Source: Pontiellaceae bacterium B1224 (lineage in GTDB: Bacteria > Verrucomicrobiota > Kiritimatiellia > Kiritimatiellales > Pontiellaceae). Taken from it: a DNA stretch of 64,000 nucleotides. The position numbers and the translations under genes are program-made. The notes beneath the pieces are model-generated. The model saw nothing but the letters and a program-made list of their open reading frames with translations, made no database searches and was not told where the DNA came from. Shown here piece by piece: positions 51,433 to 60,654 of this stretch (the first letter of the stretch is position 1; every line of letters starts with the position of its first letter). Location: positions 1 to 64,000 of the forward strand of contig JAROBA010000030.1 of NCBI GenBank assembly GCA_029432815.1, read 5' to 3'.

Positions 51433-53592
51433 ATGAATTTTATCTTCCGATCTTATCCGTCGCATCCCTGGTTTGCAGAATGGACCTTCGAGGCCCGCAA
51501 CTGCAGCTCTAGTTTTCGGGAAAATAATGCGAACCGCTTTTTCCAATCTCAGGAAACTGTTGGACGAATTATTCCAAACACGGCGGATCCGGATTGGGCT
51601 CTTCAGATTCCTGTTCCACAAAACGGCCGCACGAATATGCTGTTTAACGGGTTCTGCTCCTATTTTGAAACAAAGAAGAAAAAGCTGGGCGCGGAAGTAA
51701 TCATCCCGGAAGCGGGCGTACTATGGGGGCGTTTCGAAGACATTCCATCTCCGGTACTTGCCACAGATCTGCCCGTCCGTGAAGATGCCGATTTCCAATG
51801 GTTGGAAACGGATGCCGGAGGTGTATTTCTTCTGGTTAGGGACCAGCATTTCTGCCTGACGACCAAAGCCCTCCTGTTGTCTGATGCACAGAAAATTGCT
51901 GACTCCTACCTTGAACAGGATCTGGAAGTCAAATTAATTGAAGAGCTGGACATACGCAGTGGGGCTCAGAATCTCTTCGAGGAAATGTCTCATCATGATG
52001 CCCTGGCAGTGATTTCCGCAGAATCAATGATGAAAGCACTCCGCCCACCGGAAGGCTCCATTCCTCTGGCTTGGTGTCAGGCATCCTCCTCCGATTCAGC
52101 TCAAATGGACATCAATGAGATTCACCCGTTGGCTCTTGCCTGGAAGCTGATGGATATTGAAACTGCCGAAGAACTGCTACTCTGTGCTCTGAAAGTTCAA
52201 ACCAATGCGGGCGCAATTCCGGTTCATTATGCTCCCTATACCACTCATTCAGTCATGGAAGCACCAAAGCCCATGCTGGCAAAAACAACCGAGAGAGTAT
52301 GGGACGTTCGGAAAAATGAAGAATTTCTATCTGCAGTATTTCCATTGCTCAGAAGGCATATCCAATGGCTTTTAAATCATTTCGACCCCAAACGGCGCGG
52401 CATCCATTGCTGGATTCTCGGGGATGAAGCCCTGGTGCCGCAGGACTATCAATCCGACCTCGCAACGGTCGATCTTTCAGCACTGCTGATCACAGAAATC
52501 GATGCACTGAACCGTCTCGGCAGCCATCTCCCCTCCTCCGCTTCAAATGAAATCTGTTTTGAAAAGGAACGAGGCATTCTTGAACAAAATCTATTGGATC
52601 AGTTCTGGAACAGCGAAGAAAATGCATTCGTTAATTCATACCTGAAAGACAAGCCGAAGATACTGCGGGGGTTCAGCTCTTTCACTCCGTTAATCTGGAA
52701 GGCGTTGCCTCACACCAACAAAATTAACATTCTTGAAAAGGTTCATGAGTCGGGAAAACTTCCCGGAGGATTGAGTGTGCTGAGCTGGAGAAAATCAGCC
52801 ATGGACGATCACTCGTTTCCGCTGTTGCAACAGTTACTGGTTCTACAGGCGTTGCAAATTTCCGACCCTCACGGTCAATTGCTGAACGACTTTTCCCGCA
52901 TAACATTACAGGGATTTGTTGAATGGCATACGCTGGCGCTTGAAGAAGAAAAGCGCCTGCCAATCAATACCGTCACGGCAGCCTACATTATGTGTGTTCA
53001 GGCAATCAGGCAATATCGCTATCGTGCACAGGGCACCGAGTCCGGTTTTTTCTTTAAGCTGATGCGAAAAATAAAACTGGATCGATTCGAGCTGGCCGTT
53101 TTGGGGGCAACCATTTTTACGGTCATCAGTGTTCATCTGATTTATAGAGTTATAAAAGCCCCGCCTGCATTTTCAATGCTCGAAGCGCAGATGAACAGTG
53201 CTTACGCAAGCCGCAATGTGGAGGGCACTCTACAAAGCTGTATGGCCATTATTAACTATTACCCGGACAATGCCGAGGTGGCGATGCAACTGGCCGCAAA
53301 TATTTCCATGCTGCGCGGTAACTTTTCCCAAGCCAGCGATCTCTACGAACGCGTTCGCAAACAATATCCGGACAGTCCCGGACCAATGATCGCCCTCGGC
53401 CTGGCCTATCAGCTGCAGGGCCGTTTTGAAGAAGCGGAAAATAACTATTATGAGTTCTGTTATATTTTTGACGAAATCTTTCCATCAATCGTGAGTGAAG
53501 TAAACCACTTCCGCCTGCTGATGCAGGAGGGATTCGAAGCTCCTCCAAAGTGGCAGGAAATGTATAGATATCAGTTGATGCATGAACTATAG
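51433..53592 (+). CDS. six-hairpin glycosidase-like protein with membrane span and TPR
   Basis: This 719-residue protein has three parts. The N-terminal two-thirds (about 1-540) looks like an alpha/alpha six-hairpin glycosidase: WFAEWTFEARNCSSSFRENNANRFFQSQETVGRIIPN, HPLALAWKLMDIETAEELLL and HIQWLLNHFDPKRRGIHCWI, as in MGH1/GH63-like enzymes. One membrane span follows at about 575-598 (FELAVLGATIFTVISVHLIY), then two TPR units (ASRNVEGTLQSCMAIINYYPDNAEVAMQ; ASDLYERVRKQYPDSP). No start codon has a good ribosome site; a TTG at 51337 is an alternative start. It faces the rpoD promoter. The catalytic activity is inferred from fold resemblance only. Confidence 0.55.
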   Translation: MNFIFRSYPSHPWFAEWTFEARNCSSSFRENNANRFFQSQETVGRIIPNTADPDWALQIPVPQNGRTNMLFNGFCSYFETKKKKLGAEVIIPEAGVLWGRFEDIPSPVLATDLPVREDADFQWLETDAGGVFLLVRDQHFCLTTKALLLSDAQKIADSYLEQDLEVKLIEELDIRSGAQNLFEEMSHHDALAVISAESMMKALRPPEGSIPLAWCQASSSDSAQMDINEIHPLALAWKLMDIETAEELLLCALKVQTNAGAIPVHYAPYTTHSVMEAPKPMLAKTTERVWDVRKNEEFLSAVFPLLRRHIQWLLNHFDPKRRGIHCWILGDEALVPQDYQSDLATVDLSALLITEIDALNRLGSHLPSSASNEICFEKERGILEQNLLDQFWNSEENAFVNSYLKDKPKILRGFSSFTPLIWKALPHTNKINILEKVHESGKLPGGLSVLSWRKSAMDDHSFPLLQQLLVLQALQISDPHGQLLNDFSRITLQGFVEWHTLALEEEKRLPINTVTAAYIMCVQAIRQYRYRAQGTESGFFFKLMRKIKLDRFELAVLGATIFTVISVHLIYRVIKAPPAFSMLEAQMNSAYASRNVEGTLQSCMAIINYYPDNAEVAMQLAANISMLRGNFSQASDLYERVRKQYPDSPGPMIALGLAYQLQGRFEEAENNYYEFCYIFDEIFPSIVSEVNHFRLLMQEGFEAPPKWQEMYRYQLMHEL
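51793..51807. repeat. 15-bp palindrome TTCCARNNNYTGGAA
   Basis: TTCCAATGGTTGGAA inside the six-hairpin/TPR gene, translated as FQWLE. Confidence 0.85.
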
Positions 53593-53625
53593 TTTTTCGC
53601 ATTATTCATTTTCAGAAAGGTCATC

Positions 53626-54006
53626 ATGAAATTCAGTTCAATCATACTTCTTGTTTCCACCGCATTCATCTTGAGCGGCTGCGGAGACGAAGCATCGCAA
53701 TCAGCCGAAAAAAAAGCGGACCCGACGTTTATGTTCTGGTGTTTTCGTAAAGAGATTGTTTCTGCCGACTACCATATTCCCGACATGAAAACCGAAGCGG
53801 CAGCATCCTATATTCAGAGCCGTCTTAAATCTGTACCGGGCTACACCGACAGCTCCTACAATCTCGCCTCCCGGTCCATGACGGTGAGTTATAAAAGCAG
53901 CACCGTCCGTAAAATGAACTTCGAAGAGGCCATTGCCCAATCCGGCTTTGCGGTCAACCATCGACCGGCCTACCCAAATGCAAAAATTCCTGCAGGAGTA
54001 AAATAA
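53626..54006 (+). CDS. lipoprotein with HMA-like domain lacking the metal cysteines
   Basis: This 126-residue protein has a lipoprotein signal peptide with lipobox ILSGC (cysteine at residue 20) and an acidic spacer. The remainder resembles a heavy-metal-associated ferredoxin-like domain (IVSADYHIPDMKTEAAASYIQSRLKSVPGYTDSSYNLASRSMTVSYKSS, ending FEEAIAQSGFAVN). The usual C-x-x-C metal site is replaced (HIPDMKT), so copper or zinc binding is unlikely. Its stop codon is followed directly by the pepA start, so it is cotranslated with the aminopeptidase. Function unknown. Confidence 0.75.
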   Translation: MKFSSIILLVSTAFILSGCGDEASQSAEKKADPTFMFWCFRKEIVSADYHIPDMKTEAAASYIQSRLKSVPGYTDSSYNLASRSMTVSYKSSTVRKMNFEEAIAQSGFAVNHRPAYPNAKIPAGVK

Positions 54007-55464
54007 ATGAAGATTACTGTTTCCACCAAAGCACTTACTGAACAGAAAAAAGATGCGCTTATCCTGTTTTTCCAGGGATTGGAAGACACGCTGCCCGCCG
54101 GGAATTCCGTGCTGAAAAAACAAATCAATGACCTGATCAAAAAATCAGCATTTAAAGGCGAAGCCGGTCAGGTCTCTATTTTTCCAATGTCTGGAACGCA
54201 GATCATTGTTGCCGGCCTTGGTGCTGCTAAATTTTTTTACAATGGTTTGCTGGAGCAGGCGGCTGCGAGTGCCGTCAAAGCAGGAAAGGCCGCAGGTTTT
54301 AAATCCTTTGCAATGGCATCGGAACTTAAATTAAAAGAGCTCTCCTCTTCGGAATATCAACTGCTTGCCGGGCGCGGTGCTACATGGGGTACTTATGAAT
54401 TTTCTACCTTCAAATCGGATGCAAAAAAGGCACCCGCATGCTCACTGACGTTCTGTGGTAAAATAAATGACCGCAGTGCCATTAACGCGGCTCAGGCTCA
54501 AGGCGCTTCTCTCCTGAGCACGGCCGACCTGGCCAACCTGCCCGGCAATGAAGCTCCGCCGGTCAAGATTGCTGCCTGGGCAAAAAAGATGGCTAAAGAA
54601 ACCGGCCTGACCTGTCAGATTATGGCCAAAGCCGAACTGGAGAAAAAAGGTTGTGGCGGAATTCTAGCGGTTGCTCAGGGCAGCGCGCAGGATGCTCGGA
54701 TGATTATCCTGAAACATGGAGGAACCGATCCAAAAGCCAAGCCGATTGTGCTGGTTGGAAAAACGGTCACTTTTGACTCCGGCGGAATTTCGCTCAAGCC
54801 CGGCAAAGGTATGGGCTGGATGAAATACGACAAGTGCGGCGGCATGGCTGTACTGACAGCCATGCAAATGATTGCCCGCATGAACGTTGAAGTTCCAGTC
54901 ATTGGAATTCTCGGGGCCGCTGAAAATATGCCCGGTTCAAATGCAATCCGACCGGGCGATATTATCAAAGCCTACAACGGGAAAACCGTTGAGGTGCTCA
55001 ATACCGATGCCGAAGGACGATTGGTACTGATGGATGCGCTGGGGCTTGCGGCCGACTACAAACCGCAGGCGATCGTTGATTTGGCCACACTCACCGGTGC
55101 CTGCATTGTCGCACTCGGCAGCTCGGCAGCGGCCGTTCTGGGCAATAACACACAGCTCGTTAATGAGCTGATCGATTCTGGTATTAATGCCGGCGAACGC
55201 CTGTGGGAACTCCCGCTGTTTAAAGATTATACCGATGACATGAAGTCCGACTTTGCCGATCTCTCCAACCTCTCCAAATCGGGCGGTGCTGGAACAGCAA
55301 CGGCTGCGGCTTTCCTCCAGGAATTCGTTCCGGAAGATATTCCCTGGGCGCATCTGGATATTGCCGGAACCGCCTGGCTGGAATCTGCAAAACCGTACCA
55401 GGCTCCCGGGGCCACCCTGTTCGGAGCCCGTCTGCTGGCACAGTGGATTGCTTCGCAGAGCTAA
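54007..55464 (+). CDS. pepA: leucyl aminopeptidase (M17 family)
   Basis: This 485-residue dizinc aminopeptidase removes N-terminal residues from peptides. The catalytic domain is marked by VGKTVTFDSGGISLKPG, MKYDKCGGMAV and the signature NTDAEGRLVLMDAL. The N-terminal domain is less conserved, as usual. It immediately follows the lipoprotein gene (TAAATG). Three TTCCARNNNYTGGAA sites lie inside. Confidence 0.95.
   Translation: MKITVSTKALTEQKKDALILFFQGLEDTLPAGNSVLKKQINDLIKKSAFKGEAGQVSIFPMSGTQIIVAGLGAAKFFYNGLLEQAAASAVKAGKAAGFKSFAMASELKLKELSSSEYQLLAGRGATWGTYEFSTFKSDAKKAPACSLTFCGKINDRSAINAAQAQGASLLSTADLANLPGNEAPPVKIAAWAKKMAKETGLTCQIMAKAELEKKGCGGILAVAQGSAQDARMIILKHGGTDPKAKPIVLVGKTVTFDSGGISLKPGKGMGWMKYDKCGGMAVLTAMQMIARMNVEVPVIGILGAAENMPGSNAIRPGDIIKAYNGKTVEVLNTDAEGRLVLMDALGLAADYKPQAIVDLATLTGACIVALGSSAAAVLGNNTQLVNELIDSGINAGERLWELPLFKDYTDDMKSDFADLSNLSKSGGAGTATAAAFLQEFVPEDIPWAHLDIAGTAWLESAKPYQAPGATLFGARLLAQWIASQS
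54070..54084. repeat. 15-bp palindrome TTCCARNNNYTGGAA
   Basis: TTCCAGGGATTGGAA inside pepA, translated as FQGLE. Confidence 0.85.
54182..54196. repeat. 15-bp palindrome TTCCARNNNYTGGAA
   Basis: TTCCAATGTCTGGAA inside pepA, translated as FPMSGT. Confidence 0.85.
54893..54907. repeat. 15-bp palindrome TTCCARNNNYTGGAA
   Basis: TTCCAGTCATTGGAA inside pepA, translated as VPVIGI. Confidence 0.85.
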
Positions 55465-55467
55465 ACC

Positions 55468-56001
55468 ATGGAATTTGACTGGCAGGCGCTGGGCACGTTC
55501 GGGATATACTCGGTCGCCGCCCTGCTCTGCTTCGTTGGTTTCATTCTTTCCTGCCTGTCGCTGTCCGGCACCTGGGTTGTACTGGCCGCAACCGGGCTGG
55601 TTGCCTGGTCAAAATGGCCGGAATTTCCAGGCCTTGGAACATTGGTCATCTTTCTTCTGCTTTGTATAGCTGTTGAGGTCATTGAAGCCTTGGCCGGTGC
55701 CTGGGGCGTTCAGAAACGGGGTGGATCAAAAGCCGCAGGCTGGGCCGCATTACTGGGCGGTTTCATCGGTATGTTTCTGGGAACCTTCATTCCGGTTCCA
55801 ATCATTGGAACTCTCTTGGGTATGCTGCTCGGAAGTTTCGGATTGGCCTTTCTGGTTGAACATGCCCGGATGAAAAAAGCGGAACATGCTCTCCACGTTG
55901 CGACCGGCGCCGTGATTGCCCGTCTTGCAGTCATCTTTCTTAAAGTAGGCGTAACCATCATTATGTCGTTTGCTCTGGCCATCGGGCTGGCGGTAACATG
56001 A
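55468..56001 (+). CDS. DUF456 family membrane protein
   Basis: This 177-residue integral membrane protein has five or six spans and glycine-zipper stretches GGFIGMFLGTF and GTLLGMLLGSFGLAF, characteristic of DUF456. The function is unknown. It follows pepA by three bases and overlaps the next gene by four bases (ATGA), so it belongs to the lipoprotein-pepA-DUF456-glycosyltransferase operon. Two TTCCARNNNYTGGAA sites are inside. Confidence 0.85.
   Translation: MEFDWQALGTFGIYSVAALLCFVGFILSCLSLSGTWVVLAATGLVAWSKWPEFPGLGTLVIFLLLCIAVEVIEALAGAWGVQKRGGSKAAGWAALLGGFIGMFLGTFIPVPIIGTLLGMLLGSFGLAFLVEHARMKKAEHALHVATGAVIARLAVIFLKVGVTIIMSFALAIGLAVT
55625..55639. repeat. 15-bp palindrome TTCCARNNNYTGGAA
   Basis: TTCCAGGCCTTGGAA inside the DUF456 gene, translated as FPGLGT. 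Confidence 0.85.
55796..55810. repeat. 15-bp palindrome TTCCARNNNYTGGAA
   Basis: TTCCAATCATTGGAA inside the DUF456 gene, translated as VPIIGT. Confidence 0.85.
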
Positions 56002-57083
56002 GTACCATCGCCTATTACATCACGGCGCATGGATACGGGCACGGCACACGCTCCTGCGATATTTTAAATGCGATTCGCAAAGCGGACGCTGATGTTTCAA
56101 TCATCGTAAAATCTGATCTGCCCATCACTTTTTTGGAAAGCCGGTTGCCGAAAAATATTGAGATCCGGCCCGGAGCTTTTGATCTGGGACTGATTCAGAA
56201 AGACTCCATTCAGGTTGATCTCAAAGCATCGCTCGAAGCCATTGAAAAACTATATGAGCGGGAAGAGGATTTGATAGCGCAGGAGTGCCGATTTCTCGCA
56301 GACGAAAACGTTGGCGTTGTTGTGGCGGACATTCCGGCCATCCCACTTGAGGCGGCGCAACGCTGCGGCATCCCGAATATTGCCTGCAGCAACTTCGGTT
56401 GGAACTGGATCTATTCCGAATTTGTGGAACAGGAACCGCGCTGGCAGTTTTTTGTGGATAAGTTTCAGGCCGTCTACGAAAAAACCGATCTCTTGCTTCG
56501 CCAGCCCTTTGCTGAACTGATGAGCGCATTTCCCTGTCAAATTGATCTGCCGTTACTTGCCAAGCCCGGTAATTGCCGCCGGGCAGAAATCGCAGCCGCC
56601 ACCGGAGCCGATTCAGCAAAAAATTGGGTACTGCTTTCGTTCACCACCTTGAATCTGGATTTCCAGGCATTGGAAAACCTCAAACAGCTTCAGGATCGAT
56701 ATGAGCTTTATACCGTGGAGCCGCTGGCCTGGCCGGGCACCGGTATTCATTCTGTCCCACGCAGCCTATTCCCGTTTGCCGATGTATTGGCGTCGTCCGA
56801 TCTGGTCGTAACCAAACCGGGGTTCGGCATCGTTTCCGAATGCATCGCCAATAATAAGCCGATCATCTACTCCGACCGGAAAAACTTCCTGGAATATCCG
56901 GTGCTCGTAAAGTCGATCGAGCAGTATTGCCGCCACGCTTTTATTCCGAATCAGGAACTCTATTCCGGCGATCTGCTTCGCGCGCTCACAGAAGCCGAGC
57001 AGTCCGCACCACCAAAAGAAGAAATGCCGCGCGGTGGAGCAGAACAAGCGGCGCAGATAATCCTAAACCAGCTTCTCGGCTAA
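55998..57083 (+). CDS. MurG-like glycosyltransferase superfamily protein
   Basis: This 361-residue GT-B-fold protein opens IAYYITAHGYGHGTRSCDILNAI, like the N-terminal lobe of MurG and plant arabinokinase relatives. The C-terminal lobe has VVTKPGFGIVSECIANNKPIIYSDRKNFLEYPVL, the nucleotide-sugar binding segment. It may transfer or salvage a sugar at the inner membrane; donor and acceptor are unknown. It overlaps the DUF456 gene. One TTCCARNNNYTGGAA site is inside. Confidence 0.8.
   Translation: MSTIAYYITAHGYGHGTRSCDILNAIRKADADVSIIVKSDLPITFLESRLPKNIEIRPGAFDLGLIQKDSIQVDLKASLEAIEKLYEREEDLIAQECRFLADENVGVVVADIPAIPLEAAQRCGIPNIACSNFGWNWIYSEFVEQEPRWQFFVDKFQAVYEKTDLLLRQPFAELMSAFPCQIDLPLLAKPGNCRRAEIAAATGADSAKNWVLLSFTTLNLDFQALENLKQLQDRYELYTVEPLAWPGTGIHSVPRSLFPFADVLASSDLVVTKPGFGIVSECIANNKPIIYSDRKNFLEYPVLVKSIEQYCRHAFIPNQELYSGDLLRALTEAEQSAPPKEEMPRGGAEQAAQIILNQLLG
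56661..56675. repeat. 15-bp palindrome TTCCARNNNYTGGAA
   Basis: TTCCAGGCATTGGAA inside the glycosyltransferase-like gene, translated as FQALE. Confidence 0.85.
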
Positions 57084-57128
57084 ACGGTAGCGACCTCCAC
57101 CGCTCATCAATATAAAATTTTGTTTCAG

Positions 57129-57156
57129 TTGCTAACGGGGGCATACATGCTAGTCT
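57129..57156 (+). promoter_or_regulatory. putative promoter of the SHOCT gene
   Basis: TTGCTA and TAGTCT are 16 bases apart, leaving a leader of about 140 bases. The leader shows no recognised element. Confidence 0.3.
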
Positions 57157-57299
57157 CCGCGGCAATTAACAAACCAAACGAACTTAAATAACGAAGTTGC
57201 TTCCCCCTTGCTCTCTAAAGTACACCCGGAGGGTTATATTAGTTCATATTAACGTATTAGTATCGTCTACAGGCAGGCAACACCAACAAGGAATCTTTC

Positions 57300-58061
57300 A
57301 TGCAAACACTTACTTCCACAGGCCAGAATCTGGTAGCAAATATTTCACAGCGTTATGGCCTCAGCCAGGATGCTGTTATTCACATGCTGATTGCCGTCAA
57401 TAACGGGGGCGGCAGCATGGCGCAGTTCAGCAGTCCGGAGCTTGGCGGCTCCGGGCAATGGATGCGCGGCGGCATGACTATGGTAGGCGACATGTTCAAC
57501 AACGGACTGCGCAACACGGTCGACAATCTCTGTTGCGAGCTAGCGGATATATTAGCCTCAAACCAGGTGTTCCCAGTCATCCCGGCAGGTACCCCCGGCA
57601 GTGCGCAATGGTGGCCGGGCGATCTAGGTACTCCCTTTTCCAGCGGCGGGCAAAATAACATCCGCTACGCCGTGTTTCCGAACCGTCTGGCAGTGGAGCT
57701 GAATGGCAATGTCTCAGTTTATGACACACTGGATCATCAGATTGGCGGCGTAAGCCAGCAGCAAGGCGGCGACACGTCATTAACATTCAGCAGTCAGTAC
57801 GGCACAATCTCGGTCAACAGTTTGCCTATAGTGTCCGGACCGGGTATCAGCCAACCTGCTCCGACGAACTTTGCGAACCCACCAGTCCAAGAGATGGCCC
57901 AGGAACCCGTGCAAGAACCGGTTGTACCAACCCAGGAGCTGCCATCAGCGACAGGCGATGTGTTTGAGCTGATCGAAAAACTGGCTCGCTTGCGCGATGC
58001 GGGTGCAATCACTTCGGAGGACTTTGAAGCGAAGAAGACTGAGCTGTTGAGCCGAATCTAA
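57300..58061 (+). CDS. SHOCT-domain protein
   Basis: This 253-residue soluble protein has an N-terminal conserved region (GQNLVANISQRYGLSQDAVIHMLIAVNNGGGSMAQFSSPELGGSGQWMRGGMTMVGDMFNN), a variable middle, a P/E/Q linker with VQEPVQEPVV, and a C-terminal SHOCT motif (DVFELIEKLARLRDAGAITSEDFEAKKTELLSRI). SHOCT segments mediate oligomerisation or membrane association. The N-terminal region is one I associate mainly with proteobacterial proteins, so transfer is possible. It is a single gene with a long leader. Confidence 0.85.
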   Translation: MQTLTSTGQNLVANISQRYGLSQDAVIHMLIAVNNGGGSMAQFSSPELGGSGQWMRGGMTMVGDMFNNGLRNTVDNLCCELADILASNQVFPVIPAGTPGSAQWWPGDLGTPFSSGGQNNIRYAVFPNRLAVELNGNVSVYDTLDHQIGGVSQQQGGDTSLTFSSQYGTISVNSLPIVSGPGISQPAPTNFANPPVQEMAQEPVQEPVVPTQELPSATGDVFELIEKLARLRDAGAITSEDFEAKKTELLSRI

Positions 58062-58073
58062 AATCTACCAAAA

Positions 58074-58535
58074 TTACCATGTACTGAATGGCTGTCTGGA
58101 AAGGTAGGAATTAAAATAACGCTCATCGCCCGAAACTTCCTCACCGGCCCAGTCAGGCAATTCAAACAGCTGCGTTTCTGACTCCAGTTCCACTTCCGCC
58201 ATAACTAAGCCCGAATTGGGTCCTTCAAAAACATCGAGCTCCCACGTCATGCCTGCATGTTCGATATAGTGGCGAGTCTTCTCAACATAGTGATCGCAAA
58301 GCATGAGCATGTACAGCGCATCGGACTTATCGATTTCGTATTCAAACTCCATCCGTGAAATGTTGTCTGTGGCCCCTTTCACCGTCAGATATCCGGTCTC
58401 ACCCAGTGTGCGAACCCGCACCGTCCGCTTCCGGTCGGAAATCATATATCCCTGCCGACATTCAAGCGCCTTCATCACTTCGGTCTTCCATGAATCACCC
58501 GTCACCAAATATTTTCTTTCAATTTCAATGCCCAT
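58074..58535 (-). CDS. CYTH-domain triphosphatase
   Basis: This 153-residue triphosphate tunnel metalloenzyme has the EIERKYLV signature, the RVRTLGETGYLTVKG strand and the later MEFEYEI and AEVELESE acidic strands lining the tunnel. Bacterial CYTH proteins hydrolyse inorganic triphosphate or other triphosphates; adenylate cyclase activity is rarer. It follows the class IV aminotransferase by eight bases. Confidence 0.9.
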   Translation of the reverse strand: MGIEIERKYLVTGDSWKTEVMKALECRQGYMISDRKRTVRVRTLGETGYLTVKGATDNISRMEFEYEIDKSDALYMLMLCDHYVEKTRHYIEHAGMTWELDVFEGPNSGLVMAEVELESETQLFELPDWAGEEVSGDERYFNSYLSRQPFSTW

Positions 58536-58543
58536 ACTTCTCC

Positions 58544-59518
58544 TCAGAACACCTTGGTGAGTCGCGTGCTCTCAGGCACCATTTCTTCCTTCAGCATTTC
58601 GAACAAACGCTGAGCAATTGGGCCGGGCTTTCCGTCGCCAACGGGTTTTCCATCGAACACCGTGACCGGAGTGATATTCGGCGTAGTTCCGTATATATGA
58701 ACTTCAGCAGCTGAGCGTACCGCCCCCAGATTAACGGCCCGAAATTCTGCGTTGGAAATCACACGTTCAGCCTTCAGCTGCAAAGCAAATTCCATCGCCC
58801 GCTTGGCGGTTGTGCCGGCCAGCACCCGCTCCGGCGGCGGCATAAATAATTCTTTGCCGCGCGTCACGATACCAATATTTTCCGTGGCCCCTTCACCAAG
58901 AAACCGATTTTCATCCAGTGAAACCGTAAAATCCACCCCAAGGTCAATCGCTTCTTTTTTCATCAGGACATTCGGCAGATAATTACAGGTTTTCACCTGT
59001 GCAAAAATTCCAGGTTTAATCGGAACTTTGCTGAGTGCAACACTGACCCCTTCAGGAAGTTGATCAATACTGGTTTGCTTCAATTCATAAACAACAATAT
59101 AGAGTTCAGGTTTCAGGCAATCATATGGATTGATGCCCATGGTCCCCTGCCCGCGCGACAGCAACAGACGAACCAACGCATTGGGCTGGTCCCCCGCTCG
59201 AACCGTCTGCACAATGATATTCCCCATCTCCTCCAACGTCACCGGAGGTTCAATTCCCAGCACATCGCAGGACTTCTTCAAACGCATCAGATGATCATCA
59301 AGATTATAGATGCTGCCATTCAAACATTTGAACGATTCAAAAACGCCATCGCCACGGTGAACCATATGATCATCCACCGGCACGGCCATTACCGACTGGT
59401 CTGTAACAATGCAGTCCGTGACCGAGGAATACATCGCATACAGTTTTTTATCCAGCGCGGGGAGTCGATCCATCCATTCCTGTCTGGCTACCACTTTCTT
59501 TTTTGAGGGTACTGACAT
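58544..59518 (-). CDS. class IV aminotransferase (BCAT/D-amino acid type)
   Basis: This 324-residue fold-type IV PLP enzyme has VHRGDGVFESFKCLNG, LVRLLLSRGQGTMGI, the PLP lysine in VKTCNYLPNVLMKKEA, and GEGATENIGIVTRG. These fit branched-chain or D-amino acid aminotransferases and aminodeoxychorismate lyases, which cannot be told apart with confidence here. The ATG giving MSVPSKKKVVARQEW has AGGAG upstream and was chosen over an ATG 25 codons earlier. It forms an operon with the CYTH gene. Confidence 0.88.
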   Translation of the reverse strand: MSVPSKKKVVARQEWMDRLPALDKKLYAMYSSVTDCIVTDQSVMAVPVDDHMVHRGDGVFESFKCLNGSIYNLDDHLMRLKKSCDVLGIEPPVTLEEMGNIIVQTVRAGDQPNALVRLLLSRGQGTMGINPYDCLKPELYIVVYELKQTSIDQLPEGVSVALSKVPIKPGIFAQVKTCNYLPNVLMKKEAIDLGVDFTVSLDENRFLGEGATENIGIVTRGKELFMPPPERVLAGTTAKRAMEFALQLKAERVISNAEFRAVNLGAVRSAAEVHIYGTTPNITPVTVFDGKPVGDGKPGPIAQRLFEMLKEEMVPESTRLTKVF

Positions 59519-59636
59519 GTTGCTCCTTAAAATTAACTGGGGATGATTATTGCTTATATCCTGATTAATTGGAATTAATTTCATCGTAAGCAAATTGGAC
59601 TATTGTGCTAAATATTAAAAACAAGGGATTATTGTT

Positions 59637-60596
59637 ATGCATGACATTATTAAAAAACGCGTACTCGTTACCGGTGGGGCTGGATTTCTTGGTTCATATC
59701 TCTGCGAACGTTTGCTGAACGAAGGGTGCGATGTTATCTGCATGGACAATTTTTTCACTGGCCGAAAAGCCAATATTTCTCATCTCATGGGAAATCCTTA
59801 TTTCGAGCTGATGCGGCACGATGTCACCTTCCCCTTCTATGTTGAAGTCGACGAAATCTACAACCTCGCCTGTCCAGCCTCACCTGTTCATTATCAGTTC
59901 GACCCGGTGCAAACCACCAAAACCAGTGTACACGGGGCCATCAACGTTTTGGGTTTGGCCAAACGGATAAAAGCCAAAGTATTTCAGGCGTCCACCTCGG
60001 AAGTCTATGGAGATCCCTCCGTTCATCCGCAGCCGGAATCCTATTGGGGCAATGTGAATCCCATCGGTATCCGCTCGTGCTACGACGAAGGTAAGCGGTG
60101 TGCTGAAACGCTGTTTTTTGATTATTGGCGACAGCATCAGACCCGAATCAAAGTGGTGCGCATCTTCAATACCTATGGGCCGCGTATGCACCCGCACGAC
60201 GGCCGCGTGGTATCCAATTTCATCATGCAGGCGCTACGGGGCGAAGACATCACCATTTATGGCGATGGCAAACAAACCCGTTCTTTCTGCTATGTTTCCG
60301 ATCTGATTGAAGGTTGGATTCGCCTAATGGCAAGCGGTGATGACATAACCGGCCCGATCAACATCGGAAACCCCGGCGAATTCACGATGATTGAGCTGGC
60401 GGAAAATGTGATTGAGCTGACGAATTCATCTTCCAAGCTGGTTTACGAAGATCTTCCGGCCGATGACCCGAAGCAACGTAAGCCGGACATTACACTCGCA
60501 AAGGAAAAGCTCGGATGGGAACCCAAAGTTCAACTGAGAGAAGGCCTGGCCAAAACCATCGAGTATTTCGATAACCTGCTTAAGCAGGGAGAATGA
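59637..60596 (+). CDS. uxs: UDP-glucuronate decarboxylase (UDP-xylose synthase)
   Basis: This 319-residue extended short-chain dehydrogenase makes UDP-xylose from UDP-glucuronate. It has the NAD motif [14 protein letters not shown], the active-site tyrosine and lysine in [13 protein letters not shown], and [10 protein letters not shown], all typical of Uxs. The protein is slightly short but complete. It is convergent with the DprE2/DprE1-like pair, so several sugar-modifying enzymes cluster here. Confidence 0.92.
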   Translation: MHDIIKKRVLVTGGAGFLGSYLCERLLNEGCDVICMDNFFTGRKANISHLMGNPYFELMRHDVTFPFYVEVDEIYNLACPASPVHYQFDPVQTTKTSVHGAINVLGLAKRIKAKVFQASTSEVYGDPSVHPQPESYWGNVNPIGIRSCYDEGKRCAETLFFDYWRQHQTRIKVVRIFNTYGPRMHPHDGRVVSNFIMQALRGEDITIYGDGKQTRSFCYVSDLIEGWIRLMASGDDITGPINIGNPGEFTMIELAENVIELTNSSSKLVYEDLPADDPKQRKPDITLAKEKLGWEPKVQLREGLAKTIEYFDNLLKQGE

Positions 60597-60600
60597 AGCG

Positions 60601-60642
60601 TGAAACGTGAGTCGTGATTCCCTGTTCACGCCTCACGTTTCA
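60601..60642. repeat. intergenic inverted repeat between uxs and the DprE2-like gene
   Basis: TGAAACGTGAG and CTCACGTTTCA are perfect reverse complements, with CGTGA/TCACG pairing further inside. No T run follows. It may act as a terminator between convergent genes or belong to a dispersed family. Confidence 0.6.
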
Positions 60643-60654
60643 ACCGTCACAACA

